From assembly GCA_030068145.1 (NCBI GenBank), contig JAPJBO010000697.1:60062-124061 (forward strand): 64,000 bases of DNA, in the 5' to 3' direction. Positions 39,287 to 49,722 of this stretch are shown one piece after another. A program made the position numbers and the translations under genes. This stretch comes from Diplonema papillatum (taxonomy: Eukaryota; Euglenozoa; Diplonemea; Diplonemida; Diplonemidae). Below the pieces are notes generated by a model, which saw nothing but the letters and a program-made list of their open reading frames with translations, was not told the origin of the DNA and ran no database searches. Numbering within the stretch: the stretch's first letter is position 1; each line of letters starts with the position of its first letter.

Positions 39287-39799
39287 ATGACGCGGGTGCT
39301 CGTCGGAGACGCACGGGCACGCGCCGAGCTCGAGCACCAGTTGTTCCTGGTTCGCGACGGCCACGAGTTGGGCCGGATGCTGAAGGAGCGGATTCCTCCC
39401 GATTCGGCGCACCTTTTTGCGACTGGACAGCGGTCTACGTCAGAAGCCGAGCGGCTGGTGGAGCAGTTTCGAAGCTTCGTCGAGGAGGAGGCACCGGACA
39501 CGCCGGTCGATACCGCACTCGTGCGTTTTGTTTGGAGTCGACTCGGGAGCGCAAAGCCATGGACCTGTCTTCGGGACTCACGCACTCAAAGTTCGACTTA
39601 TACGCTGGAACTACGCACCGACGGACCACAGAGGCGAAAGGCAGAACAGGAAAGGCAGACGCGGTCGGTACTAGAAGCGGCAATCGCGGATAAGGCAACG
39701 AGTACAGAGCAGCCGTTGCGCAGAAAAGCAGTAAAGCGACCCGCGTCGCAGGTGGCACAAAACGTAGAAGCCCGTGCGGCAGGAGTGGAGACGAGGTGA
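39287..39799 (+). CDS. Second frame of the retroelement fragment
   Basis: 170 residues from ATG, starting 18 bp after the Gag-like stop. Mostly charged and helical (RARAELEHQLFLVRDGHELG, RLVEQFRSFVEEEAPDTPVD), ending basic. No motif recognised. It could be the N-terminal part of a longer ORF2. Confidence 0.3.
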   Translation: MTRVLVGDARARAELEHQLFLVRDGHELGRMLKERIPPDSAHLFATGQRSTSEAERLVEQFRSFVEEEAPDTPVDTALVRFVWSRLGSAKPWTCLRDSRTQSSTYTLELRTDGPQRRKAEQERQTRSVLEAAIADKATSTEQPLRRKAVKRPASQVAQNVEARAAGVETR

Positions 39800-40229
39800 T
39801 GCAAGACGAAGGGGAAGCGCGAAGCCCCCAGCCCGGACGGATCAACAAGACGCAAGACCAGGCGACCAAGAGAAGGAGGGGGACGCGACCCAGAGACCCG
39901 GGCTAAGTAGCTTGGAACTAGTGTGATGGACCTTTCTTCGGAGGGGCTCGCGCACTCAAAGATCGACTTATACGCTGGAACTACGCAGGAACGACGCACT
40001 ACGGGGTTTTCGGGGGTACCTATGGTTTACTGTGGGAACTGGAGCAAACGACGAGCACCATCCCGAACCAACGCCAGAAGAGTTTGGAATGAGGCGGGGT
40101 TGCAAGTAGACAGTCACTCCGGCGTTACTGAAAAGACCAAACTCGGCAGGATCAAAGAATGCCAGTCTCACCTTCTTCGTTCTTTTTTGCCTCAGAACGA
40201 GTGCAATGATACCAGAAGAAGCCAGCAAC

Positions 40230-40297
40230 AATTCCAAACGCGTTTACTAAGCGTTTACTAAGCGTTTACTAAGCGTTTACTGCAGTCACTGCCCTAG
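40230..40297. repeat. GCGTTTACTAA word arm ending CACTG
   Basis: Three copies of AAGCGTTTACT end in GCAGTCACTG followed by CCCTAG. The end resembles the right terminus of a hAT MITE, and the CCCTAG recurs at 29315. Confidence 0.5.
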
Positions 40298-40299
40298 CC

Positions 40300-40700
40300 C
40301 ACGACCGCGCTGCAGTGCACTATGCACTACAACTACTCTGTACCACCACACTGCACTAAAAAGAGCAAAAAGTGAGGTTGACAGCGAAAAAATTGATCTC
40401 CACCTCTAAAAATCGGGAAACCTGGGAAACCCGGAACTAAAAAGAGCAAAAGTGAGGTTGACGGCGAAAAAATCGAGCTTCACCTCTAAAAATCGGGAAA
40501 CCTGGGAAACCTGGAACTAAAAAGAGCAAAGTGAGGTTGACAGCGAAAAAATCGAGTTTCACCTCTAAAAATCGGAAACCTGGGAAACCCAGACCAAAAA
40601 AGAGCAAAAGTGAGGTTGACAGCGAAGAAATTGAGCTTCACCTCTAAAAATCGGGAAACCTGGGAAAGGGCGTAGTCAAGAAGATCCTAGCTTAACCCCT
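40300..40700. mobile_element. Non-autonomous relative of the 9.1-kb hAT
   Basis: CTGCAGTGCACTATGCACTA resembles the interior of the hAT at 9275-9330. Four ~80-bp units (AAAGAGCAAAAGTGAGGTTG, AAAATCGGGAAACCTGGGAA) follow from 40354 to 40672. The end AGATCCTAGCTTAACCCCTC matches the hAT right terminus TCCTAACTTAACCCCTG. The left end is not certain. Confidence 0.6.
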
Positions 40701-41033
40701 CCCCCCGACCCTTTTTCACCAGCAAAGTAAAAAACGAAAGTTTCGAAAACGCAGTAAAAAAACACAGTAAAGAAAACAACCAACCAACTTTCTCCGGCAG
40801 AGAGCGAGCTGCCGCCCGGAAATAGGGTGTGAAAATAGGGTGTGCACCCCCCCCCGCTCTTCAAAAGTTATCGACAAGTGTGGAAAAAAGCAACGAAGTT
40901 TCGCGTTTCCAAGCGTGGCCAACAGCTTTCTTTTGCACGCTACACGGTGGGGGCCACATCCTCAGCGGCTAGGCTGAAGCGCGGTGCTTTCGTCGTCAGA
41001 TGATAAGATGCCAACCTCCCCCCCTCCCCTTTG

Positions 41034-41168
41034 CACTACACGGGGAAGTAGTAAACTAGTAAAATGTCCCTTTTACTAGTAAATTTACTAGTAAAAAATT
41101 TTGCCAGTAAAATTTACACTTTTACTTGTAAAGTTTACAAGTGCACTAGTAAAAAATACAAGTGAATT
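41034..41168. repeat. ACTAGTAAA word array after CTACACGG
   Basis: CACTACACGGGGAAGTAGTA introduces overlapping copies of ACTAGTAAA and TTTACTAGT. The arm at 61554 starts in the same way (ACTACACGGTGCACTAGTAA). The sequence before it (AAGATGCCAACCTCCCCCCC) recurs at 44920 and 43560. Confidence 0.6.
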
Positions 41169-41339
41169 CAGGTGTCCTTCAATGTCCAAAACAGTGATTT
41201 ACAGGTGGTTTCGCGTAAAAAAATTGCGAGATCGAAAACTGGGGAGGTTTGGTCGATGTGCACTACCGCTCGGACTGAGTTGGGCAGGGTTGTTGGGAGC
41301 CTTGATGGGAATAATCGCCCCTGATATACAGCCGCACCG

Positions 41340-42275
41340 TTGAAAAAGGGTGAGAGGAGCAGCGCACACCCAACTGGAACTGTACGCGCTGTCCAGCCCC
41401 TTTACCCTGATACTTTTGTTGAGCTGGCTGGCACAGCTGCCGAGGAAAAGCGTCTACAAAATGAGAAGAAACGAAAGCAAGAGAGACGCAATGTGAGTGG
41501 TGTCGTGCCAAATTCACAACAGCGAAACACACTCTACAATGGCGACAATGGCGACGAGCGGGGAACTCTGGTCAGGTGTGGCCACCTGACTGTTGCAAAT
41601 ACCTCCAGTCGGTCCGAGTATGCCTGCCAGTCTGCGGCGGCGCCTTCGCCGAAGAGGGCGCCAGCAGACGTCGGCGCGAAGGGCGCCGAGCGGGTGAACA
41701 GGAAGGACTACCCGGTGCAGGAGAAGCGGCGGAACACGATGGGGCTGCCTTTGAAGCCCGAGTCGAGCAAGGACGCCCTCCGCGAGAACGAGAGCGTCAA
41801 GGACTCGCCCGCCTGCGACCTCGCCCCGAAGGACGGCGCGCCGGTGCCGCTGGACGCGGATCTTCTCGGCGAGAAGGCGTCGCCGGTCCTCCGATCCGGC
41901 GTGCAGCTGCAGCTGAACGGCAGTACCAACGGCCAGTGTGCTGCTCTCCAATCACCGACACGCTTCGGCAGGGAGGCTTTGCCCAAGCCGGGAATGATAC
42001 ACACAAGCAGGCCTTCAATATGTATGTGCCCGGCAGGTTTGCACGGAGGACCCTCGAGTATCAGAGGAACAGCAGACTCCGAGAGCGACCAAACGCGCCA
42101 CGGAGCAGCATCAACGACAAGACGCTGCACCAACTCCGGAAGTTCAGCGGAACAGTGCGCTGGTGAGGCGATCGGTTCTACAAAACGGCACAGCGGAGAT
42201 ATGTGGTTTAGGAGGGTGCAACGAAAAGGCCACCTCTCAACACATTCTGACAGCAGGCGACGCAGCGCACCTTAG
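41340..42275 (+). CDS. Hypothetical protein, uncertain
   Basis: 311 open codons without an ATG at the start. The GC-rich core 41640-41940 has coding-like composition (NRKDYPVQEKRRNTMGLPLK). A second frame (41960-42166, NDTHKQAFNMYVPGRFARRT) also looks protein-like, so a spliced gene or a frameshift is possible. No domain recognised. Confidence 0.25.
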   Translation: MKKGERSSAHPTGTVRAVQPLYPDTFVELAGTAAEEKRLQNEKKRKQERRNVSGVVPNSQQRNTLYNGDNGDERGTLVRCGHLTVANTSSRSEYACQSAAAPSPKRAPADVGAKGAERVNRKDYPVQEKRRNTMGLPLKPESSKDALRENESVKDSPACDLAPKDGAPVPLDADLLGEKASPVLRSGVQLQLNGSTNGQCAALQSPTRFGREALPKPGMIHTSRPSICMCPAGLHGGPSSIRGTADSESDQTRHGAASTTRRCTNSGSSAEQCAGEAIGSTKRHSGDMWFRRVQRKGHLSTHSDSRRRSAP

Positions 42276-43688
42276 ATGGTTTCAGCCACCCACCCGAACG
42301 CAGGCCCTGGACGCCTATGCGAAGGGAACCACGCGGTAATCCGGAGTGTGGCTCTACGCGTGCCAGCTGCCCGGAAGACAAGTGCGCTGAATGGGCAACA
42401 CGGGCCCTACAAGCAGTATGAGAACGCAAGCACGGCAGCGGCTGCAACACCCAAAAATCAACGACAATAATGAAGCAGTAGGCACACCGCGTTCGTTCCC
42501 AACACGGCATATAGACCATAAGCCAAACTCATGTCCCATTCTATGCGTACAAGACAATGTCCAGCAATGCACAAACTTTTTGGCGTTTTTGTGGTTTTTG
42601 TCAGCTGGCCTCTTGACCTGAGGCCGTGACTTGCCGTCAAATCCTGAGCCTCCCTCATGAGAGCCTAACAATAGAGGGGCTGCCAGGCTGACAGACTGAC
42701 CTGAGACGGCGTTCGGTAACTCAGTCAGTTGTCTCGCCAGACGCGGCCAGTGATGGCGTCGGTGCCAGTTTCGGCGGTCGGTGAGCGTCTTCCCGGTCAA
42801 TAGCCCGAAGGCTGTCTTGTTGCGGACGGCCACCCCGACCCGACCAAGCAACCACCGAACCCCGAATAGTACTAATCTCACGGCAAGCCCAAACAACTTC
42901 CCCTAGCACCCTCGTGTGGCAAGAATCCTCCCAGTCCTCGAAACCCCCCGTGGATCTTCCATACCGTCAGCATTTAATTTCCCTTCTCTTGGAGAACCTG
43001 CCGCCAAGCCTCGCTTCCTCTTGCACGTAAGAAAGAGGGAGAAACACAAGAGAAAGACGGTGAGGGTTTGGAGGAGGACGCTGGCGTGCGTCGGGGCCGG
43101 TGAGAAGCACCGGCCACCTTGCTAGATAAATCCTGCCGCGGAAGAGGCAACCTTTTACTCGCTGGGGTCCGCATCCCTCCCTGCGGCTCTTCCGTGTGCC
43201 TCCACGCGGAAGGAAACAGTAGGCGGGTGGGAACTTTTTTTTTAACCCGGCAGAGGTCAACTGACAGGAGCTACCGGAGAGAGTGCGCTTGCGTTGTGTG
43301 GTAACCTGATACGTTCGATTGTCAGATGAGCTTGAGGCCCCGCATGGGCGCTTGGTTCCGTGTGCGCGCCGCCCGATGCACACGCCCCTACTGTATGCCG
43401 GCCCCAAAACCCTGTCTGTGCGGCCGAAAACGGGCCCTAAACGGGTTTTTGGCGGGTTAAGTGGAGGTAAAGGGGCCTCAGAAGGTCCACAAGTGGGCCC
43501 ACATGGGGTTACGGGGCCAGTATACGGGGCCAGTAAGGGGTGACGTCGAAAAGTATTTTATTAGTGCAAAGGGAAGGGGGGGGTTTTTTTTGCATCGTCG
43601 TCAGATGTAAAAACAGTATCGCTTACACGCGTTTCAGATTAGTCGTTTCAGATTAGTGAGAACGACAGAACGCAGCGCCTGCCTATTT
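42276..43688. other. No feature recognised
   Basis: Only short frames with no domain. A fragment AGCCCAAACAACTTCCCCT at 42885 belongs to the SINE-like family. Around 43430-43530, GGGGCCAGTA and GGGCCC words recur. Confidence 0.35.
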
Positions 43689-43689
43689 C

Positions 43690-43980
43690 TTTTTTACATA
43701 AGCGCCGCTTGGAAGGAAATGCTGGACAATAACTGCCAGACAGAGAACCGAACTACCGAACCACGTGTTGAACGGACGTGAGGTCATGCGAGTCTACCCA
43801 CATAAACACAACTGGTCAAAAGTCCCTCCGGAGTCAAAGCAGCTACGTCGAGTATTTTGTGTGAACGATGCGTTGTCGGTACTAAAAATTAGTAGTTGGC
43901 AGCGGACTACACGAGACTCACCAAAGCAGGCGAGTTCCGCTAGTGCGCCACAAACAAAAGCGCCGTACTAATTTTTCGTT
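43690..43980 (+). mobile_element. CTCGACG MITE (diverged) and adjoining repeat
   Basis: 43690-43858 is a shortened, diverged CTCGACG MITE. 43863-43980 (GGTACTAAAAATTAGTAGTT, AAAGCAGGCGAGTTCCGCTA) recurs at 58935-59060 and is related to the tandem unit at 55556. Confidence 0.65.
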
Positions 43981-44513
43981 AACACCCTCAAGCTGAAGCT
44001 GGACTTCTGACCGGACCCCACTGTAACGTAACCTAAAGCAGGACGTACCTACCCCCCCCCCAGAAAAGCACTGGAAACTCCGAAGTACACGGACCACACG
44101 GATCAGCATGCACATGAGGAAACCCGTTTCAAAAGTAAAAAAAAAAAGTACAAAAAGATGCACACACGAAACAGCTTAAACCAACAATACCACCCTCTTT
44201 TCTCACTGTCGTGTCGGGCCCCTGTTGACACTGTGGGCCATCGGGCGCCGAGGAAGCCCACAGGAGCTGTTGACTACAGCTATTCCCACTCGTTGAAGTG
44301 GCAAACGGGGGTAGTTGCATGACCGCACACGATACGCTCACACACACCCTAACAGGCTACCTTGAGGTGCCGAAGGCGCGCCGAGTGGAATTCTTGTCCT
44401 GTCTGCGCAAGACGGCGACGCATTTCTTGTTTTCCACTCGTTTCGAGGTCGGAAAGGCAGGGCGGCGCGAACAACGAGCAGGCTAAAGGAACCGCACCGC
44501 CTTACATCTCTTG

Positions 44514-44755
44514 TTTTACATAAGCGCCAACTTGAAAGGAAATGCTCGACGATGCTGCCCGACAAAGAACAGAAGGGATTCCAAGTGCTGTAACTACCGA
44601 ACCACGTGTTGAACGGACGTGAGGTCATGCGGGTCTACCCCTACACGACAAATCACACAAACACAACAGGGCAAAGTCCTGAGTGAGAAAGCAACACACG
44701 GTGGTGTCAGTATTTCCTCCCTTCCATTCGGAGTCGAAGCAACGTCGAGTATTTT
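44514..44755 (+). mobile_element. CTCGACG MITE, internally deleted
   Basis: Full termini. A stretch of about 50 bp after GGTGGTGT is missing relative to 59484. Confidence 0.8.
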
Positions 44756-44917
44756 GCACTCCCTCCCCAAGAAACGCCGCAACTGCACCTAAACACGGAG
44801 CGACAGCTACATGTTGGCAAGTGTGACAGACCTTTCTCTGGATGGGTTCACGCACTCAGAATTCGACTTATATGCGGCATGTTGGCAGTAAGAGAAGCTC
44901 GGGACAGGATATGAGAA

Positions 44918-45125
44918 CGATGCCAAAAAAAACCCCTCCCCTTTGCACTAGTAACCAAGGTACCGACCGATCCTCGTACCTCGTGTAACCACCACTCTTA
45001 CGACTCTCAGAGCACAAAGGATGTCTTCCCATAACGACGAAGGTCGAGACTTTAAAACCCCGGAGTTTCAAGCGAACTTTCACTCTAAAACATTCTTTGA
45101 AGGGGAGGGGGGGTTTTTGGCATCT
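44918..45125. mobile_element. Foldback-flanked copy of repeat A
   Basis: GATGCCAAAAAAAACCCCTC at 44920 and, inverted, GATGCCAAAAACCCCCCCTC at 45125 flank a 5'-truncated repeat A (44954-45090). Either a MITE was invaded by repeat A or the pair is the MITE itself. The left arm alone recurs at 41008. Confidence 0.5.
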
Positions 45126-45355
45126 TATCATATTACTTCCACGCACACACACGCACGCAAGGAAATTGGCTCACCATAAGCAAAAAACTCTACTCAAGCA
45201 TCGACGGGTCAGCAGGCTGTACCTTCGGGCAGGTGTTGTATTGATACGTGCCCGGCCTGCCATCAGCCATACCGTGACCCGCGCCGCGCATCTACCTTCC
45301 AGTAGAAGCTGCGACTGCTGGGCGTGGTATCCTTTGACTTGCTTCGATATGCTCT

Positions 45356-45381
45356 CTCTGTCTCTCTCTCTCTCTCTCTCC
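45356..45381. repeat. (TC)n microsatellite
   Basis: CTCTCTGTCTCTCTCTCTCT-type run, about 26 bp. 45130-45606 otherwise shows nothing recognised. Confidence 0.8.
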
Positions 45382-45606
45382 AGCGCACAACGTTTGCATG
45401 ATCTCGCACCTGCTTTCCGATACCAAATAGGTGCTCTATTCTAACTCTCTCTCGGAAAAGGTTTCGCGTTGGCAGAAACGGCGAAGATGAAAATTGTCGC
45501 AGGGTTGGTGAAATGAAAGCAAGATTGTAGGTGCGCCCTGATTATTAGATGCGCGGTCAAACGAAGCTAGCGCATACACCGTTGATAGTAATTAGCCCCC
45601 CCCCCC

Positions 45607-46061
45607 CTCTAGGGCAGTGATCATGGCAAACGTTGAACGTTTGAACGTTTGACAAACGTTTGCGTTTGCAAAATTCATGTCAAACGTGTATCAAACGTGA
45701 GTGAGGCGCTGGCTGCGCCTGCAGTGGGGATCCGAGTGTGGGGTCGGCTTGTGAACACTCGAGCCACAAGGGCAAGATCTTCATGCCCGGGGCCCCAGAA
45801 AGTGGGAGGGAGGAACACTTGCTGAAGGCTAGTATCTCCCTGTATCTCCCTGTGCACGCCCAAGGAGAGTGTCTTGTTCCCTTATTTTTGTCGTGTCCGC
45901 CTGCAGCCACGTGGACAAGTGCTATCAAGGGTCGTGTACTGTGCACAGACCCGGTCCATCGATTGGCAAACGTCACGTTTGCACGTTTGTCAAAAGTTTG
46001 CGTTTGATAAATCTTGTCAAACGTACGTTTGCAAACGTTTGATAACATCACTGCTCTAGGG
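45607..46061. mobile_element. hAT MITE with AACGTTTG arms and perfect 8-bp TSD
   Basis: The element 45615-46053 starts CAGTGATCATGGCAAACGTT and ends, in reverse, CAGTGATGTTATCAAACG. CTCTAGGG is duplicated exactly at 45607-45614 and 46054-46061. Both arms consist of overlapping AAACGTTTG words; the middle ~260 bp is GC-richer unique sequence. TIR, duplication length and target (CTCTAGGG) fit hAT. Confidence 0.92.
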
Positions 46062-46769
46062 GGGGGCAAACTTTTTTCGACAAAAATGAAACTGAGTTAA
46101 GCCGGCAGCATGCACCCATGCCTGGGGCCTCTAAAGGGTCCTCTGGGGACAAGAAATTCATTTCCCGGCCTAGTTTTCGACTGAGGAGGCTTAAAAGAGA
46201 GGTGAAACGCAAATTTCATGTTTTTGGGGTGCGCCACTTACTAAATAGCTGCTTGTTTCAGATAGCACCCTGTTCCTGCGGTTCTGCACTTATTCCTGCA
46301 CTTCTGACCACGGTACTCCTGAACACCGCTCCTGACCGCGGTTCTGCACTCCTGACCACGTTCCTACCCTCCTGGCCATGCTCCTCGGTTCCTGAATCTA
46401 CCAGGTGTGACTGAGTGTGTGTGTGCTGGGCACTCGTGTTTGCACAGTGTCTGAGGGATCACTTGACTGTGTCAGGAGTGGCCGCGTTGGACAGCTCGAT
46501 GGGCTGACAAAGGCGTGTCGTTGTCGGTCGCAATCGGTTGCGGAGGTGTGCGAGGTGTCGCGGGTTCGCCTTATGCACCCGAGTGTACGTCCATCCCTCC
46601 TATCCCGTTTACTCCAGCTCTTGCACCCCTTCACTTGTCTGGTGGACAATGACCGCACTTCAGACACCGGTTCATTGTTTCCAGTGGCATTTCATCTGTA
46701 TATCTGCACTTCAGGGTGGTGGAGCGGAAATTCTGCCATTTCTTCTGGAATTTCAGTAAGTCTGACCAT

Positions 46770-46918
46770 CTATGTAGTGATTCTGACCAGCTATTTAGTG
46801 AATACGACCGGCTATTTGGCGAATATGACCAGCTATTTAGTGAGTCCGACCAGCTACTTAGTGAATCCCACCAGCTATTCAGTGAATCTGGCCGGCTATT
46901 TAGTGAATCTGGCCTATA
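46770..46918. repeat. 21-bp tandem repeat, about 7 copies
   Basis: CTATTTAGTGAATCTGACCA G-type units, degenerate, in frame with a 268-codon open frame (46417-47223) that has no other protein character. Just before, 46265-46400 has irregular CTCCTGACCACGGTTC words. Confidence 0.8.
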
Positions 46919-47223
46919 AAACTCGAGGTTTTGGCCTGTTTTGCCAACTTTTGGCACCCGCCAGAGGGCACTGCTGTGGATTTTGGATCCAGATTGGGGT
47001 GTTTTCGACAAGATCAGGACCACAGGTGCTGCACAGGGTGCTTGTGACCCGCCGAGCGACCGAGGCCTGTAAGGGGCTGAAAATGCCTCAAAAAGGCTCA
47101 AGAAGGCACTATTATGCACTGCAGACAGCCAAACACCCCCCACAAAGTCATCATGAGCTGAAAAAAGGGGGTTGGTTTTCAAAGATTGGCCTAAAATGCA
47201 CCATAACGCCAGAAAAAGGCTAA

Positions 47224-48536
47224 GTGGCGCAGATTTCAGAGTTTGCCCCCCTCTACCCCCCCCCTCTCCCCCCTCAGTTGACTGCTACTCACTAGCACTC
47301 CACCTAGCAGCGTAGTGCTATGAGGTCGGTGGATGATTTGCGGAACGCTAGCAGCCCCCGCTTGCAGTCCTCAACCTCCATAGGTGAAAGATGCTGCACT
47401 AGTACCCACAGGCCATCCATGGTCCCGGGTTAGGTGGCGTCATGTGCCAGTGGGCCAAATCCCCGGATCTATGCGTCCACATGCTATTATCTCTCAGACA
47501 CGAGGGGCTTTCTATGGAGCACCCATAGAGAGGCCCCTCCTGAAGGGGGGGGAGGGTCGAATAATAACACCTAGTCGTAGTGTTTTGAGGCAACCAGACG
47601 TGTGAGTATTCGACCCCCCTTTAGCTGTCCAAGAAAAAGAAAAAAAAAATTGAGCGAATATCCAGGTGCAGCCCTAAAGCGTGAATGTTAATAGAGATTT
47701 TGCCCGAATACATTTTTTCGCACTTTTTTTTTTTTGCACTTTCTTTGCACCAGGCTACAGCGAAGGCAACAGGAAGTTTCTGGACTTTCAGTCCATGGAT
47801 GACGTTCGCGCTATGATGGCAGGAACGCAGCATGCTATGTGGCTCGGTTCGATGGTTTCGTTCGATGAAGAAGTGGTCAGAGATGTTTCGTGTCCAAGCT
47901 AGGAAGCCTCTGAAGGTCTTAGCTTCGTATTGGCAAGTGTTAGCTCAACGCCATCTGAGTTCTTGTTGGAACTTGCTTTGACTCTCTCCTCTACAACTGT
48001 TGCACAGTGCGTTGCTCAGGGTAGTCGAAGGCCTGACAAACTTCCGATTGTGATGACGGTGATGATCTTAGCGGCAGCGCTGGTACAACCTCCTCAGCAA
48101 AACCGACAGAAAGAAGCGAAGAGTCCGACGTTCCTCTGTCCCGAAATCTTCCACCCTCCTAACACGGTCCACCGCAACTCCATGGCACGGCATGCAAGGG
48201 CTTGAATCTTCTTCGGCACAAGTAGTGCAATCAAGTGGTCGAGTTTGGTTCGCCTTTTTCATTCTTTTTGCTCGTTATTACACGGAAGTCTTGCGGGCAG
48301 AACGTGGCCAGTCACGACAAGCCAAAGGACGAAGTTCTGGGTGCAGCCGACGAACCAAAACGGGTGCAAAAAAACAGGCTAAAGAAGTGAAAAAAAAAAA
48401 AAAAAAAAAACGTAAATAGGATCTTGGATTCTGCCCAAAAAGAGCGTAAATAGGGCCACACGTGCGAATATCGCCGGAAACGCAAAAAAGAAGAAAAATA
48501 TTTGTACGATCATTCGGGATCGCTGGAAACACAAAA
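47224..48536. other. No secure gene
   Basis: At 47750-47902 a forward frame reads GYSEGNRKFLDFQSMDDVRA then MMAGTQHAMWLGSMVSFDEE and looks protein-like, but no start, splice or family can be given. GTGCGTTGCTCAGGGTAGTC (48010-48045) recurs at 50990. An A-tract ends at 48410. Confidence 0.3.
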
Positions 48537-48755
48537 ACCTCACCTACTGCGGTACCATACTGAGGAGGGCCTACCGTAAGTAAGGTTTGTGGACAATGGC
48601 CGAAACCACCAATGACCAACGACCAAGGTACCCACCGATCCTCTTACCTCGTGTAACCACCACTCTTTCGACACTCAGAGCACAAAGAATATCTTTCCTT
48701 AACGACGAAGGTCACCCGGAGACTTTAAAACCCCGGAGTTTCAAGCGAACTTTCA
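48537..48755 (+). repeat. SINE-like repeat A, full copy
   Basis: CCTCACCTACTGCGGTACCA to the tail GGTCACCCGGAGACTTTAAA...AACTTTCAAAA. Upstream, 48450-48535 has two GGAAACGCAAAAAA units. Confidence 0.75.
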
Positions 48756-48845
48756 AAAAAGGTAACGAAAGTGTCCTACCGAGTACTATTAAGAAACCAA
48801 AACCGTCTTAGGAAAATGGCAGCAATCCGACCAACGAATCGCCCG

Positions 48846-49194
48846 CCCACGGTGGTGCCCACGCCTCAGAAGCCGAGCTGGAGTTAGAAGGCAGGCGTCC
48901 TCTTTTTTTTTACGTAAGCGCCAGCTTGAAAGGAAATGCCCGACGATGCTGCCAGACAAAGAACCGAAGGGATCCCAAGTGCTGTAACTACCGAACCACG
49001 TGTTGAACGGACGTGAAGTCATGAGTTACACGACAAATCACACAAACACAACAGGTCAAAAGTCCTGAGTGAGAAAACAACACACGGTGGTGTATGTGAA
49101 GAACAAATCAGATTGTGTTTGTATTGTATTTGCCCCTTACCTCTATATTTCTCCCCTTCCATTCGGAGTCGAAGCAGCTACGTCGAGTATTTTT
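48846..49194 (+). mobile_element. CTACACGG fragment and CTCGACG MITE
   Basis: 48846-48890 is a left fragment of the CTACACGG MITE (CACGGTGGTGCCCACGCCTC). 48907-49194 is a full CTCGACG MITE (TTTTTTTTACGTAAGCGCCA to CGTCGAGTATT). Confidence 0.75.
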
Positions 49195-49417
49195 TGAAAG
49201 TATGCCAATACTGCAGGGAATAGTAAAGTAGACCTCTTGAGTTTGTGCTAACCACGAATTGGGGAGTCGGGAGAACCTACAAAGCCAGAAGCAGGACCCG
49301 TTTCGTGAGAAAAAGCGAATAATAAAAACACCTTTTTTTTTCCATCCGTCTTTGTCAAGAGCTGCAACTCAACTATTCCTGCTAGTATACTGTACCTTAA
49401 AGGAACCTTTTTGTGTC

Positions 49418-49570
49418 TAACAAATGCAATTTGTCAAGAACAAAAACAGATCGATGGCAGCGTACTATACTCACTCCCGTTAGATGAACAAAACAGGTTT
49501 GAAGGAAGTGCGCACAAACAAACCCGGAGACTTCAAAACCCCCGAATCCCCGCGAACTTAAAACTCTAAA
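49418..49570 (+). repeat. Dispersed ~110-bp repeat fused to a tail
   Basis: AACAAATGCAATTTGTCAAG to AGTGCGCACAAACAAACC, then a tail-like CCGGAGACTTCAAAACCCCC, GCGAACTTAAAACTCTAAA. The same 110-bp body occurs elsewhere without this tail (59216). Confidence 0.65.
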
Positions 49571-49722
49571 TGCACAAGAAAACCAGTGCGACATTCCGGA
49601 CGTGGCCTGTGCACGTCGGCTAAGCCTCGGGTTCTTGTGTTAGCGATGCGGCGTTGGGGTGTTGTGCGGTGTGTTGTGAAGTGGTGCCCCCGAAAACCGA
49701 AGTAACGAAGTACGCAAGAACT

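Larger units (their letters stand above)
38013..39990 (+). mobile_element. Retroelement fragment with Gag-like ORF, probably YR type
   Basis: A GC-rich block with two consecutive open frames resembles ORF1 and the following region of a YR- or LTR-type retroelement. No RT, RNase H or recombinase is visible, so it is partial and broken. The 3' part (39782-39920) recurs at 51197-51325. A ~70-bp block (GGACCTTTCTTCGGAGGGGC, ATCGACTTATACGCTGGAAC) occurs at 39557 and 39926, with relatives at 44827 and 51530, perhaps terminal repeats. Family and age uncertain; the open frames suggest it is not ancient. Confidence 0.55.

Noticed and set aside
46417-47223. 268-codon open frame
   Set aside because: It is dominated by a 21-bp repeat, shows no domain, and the opposite strand is equally open.
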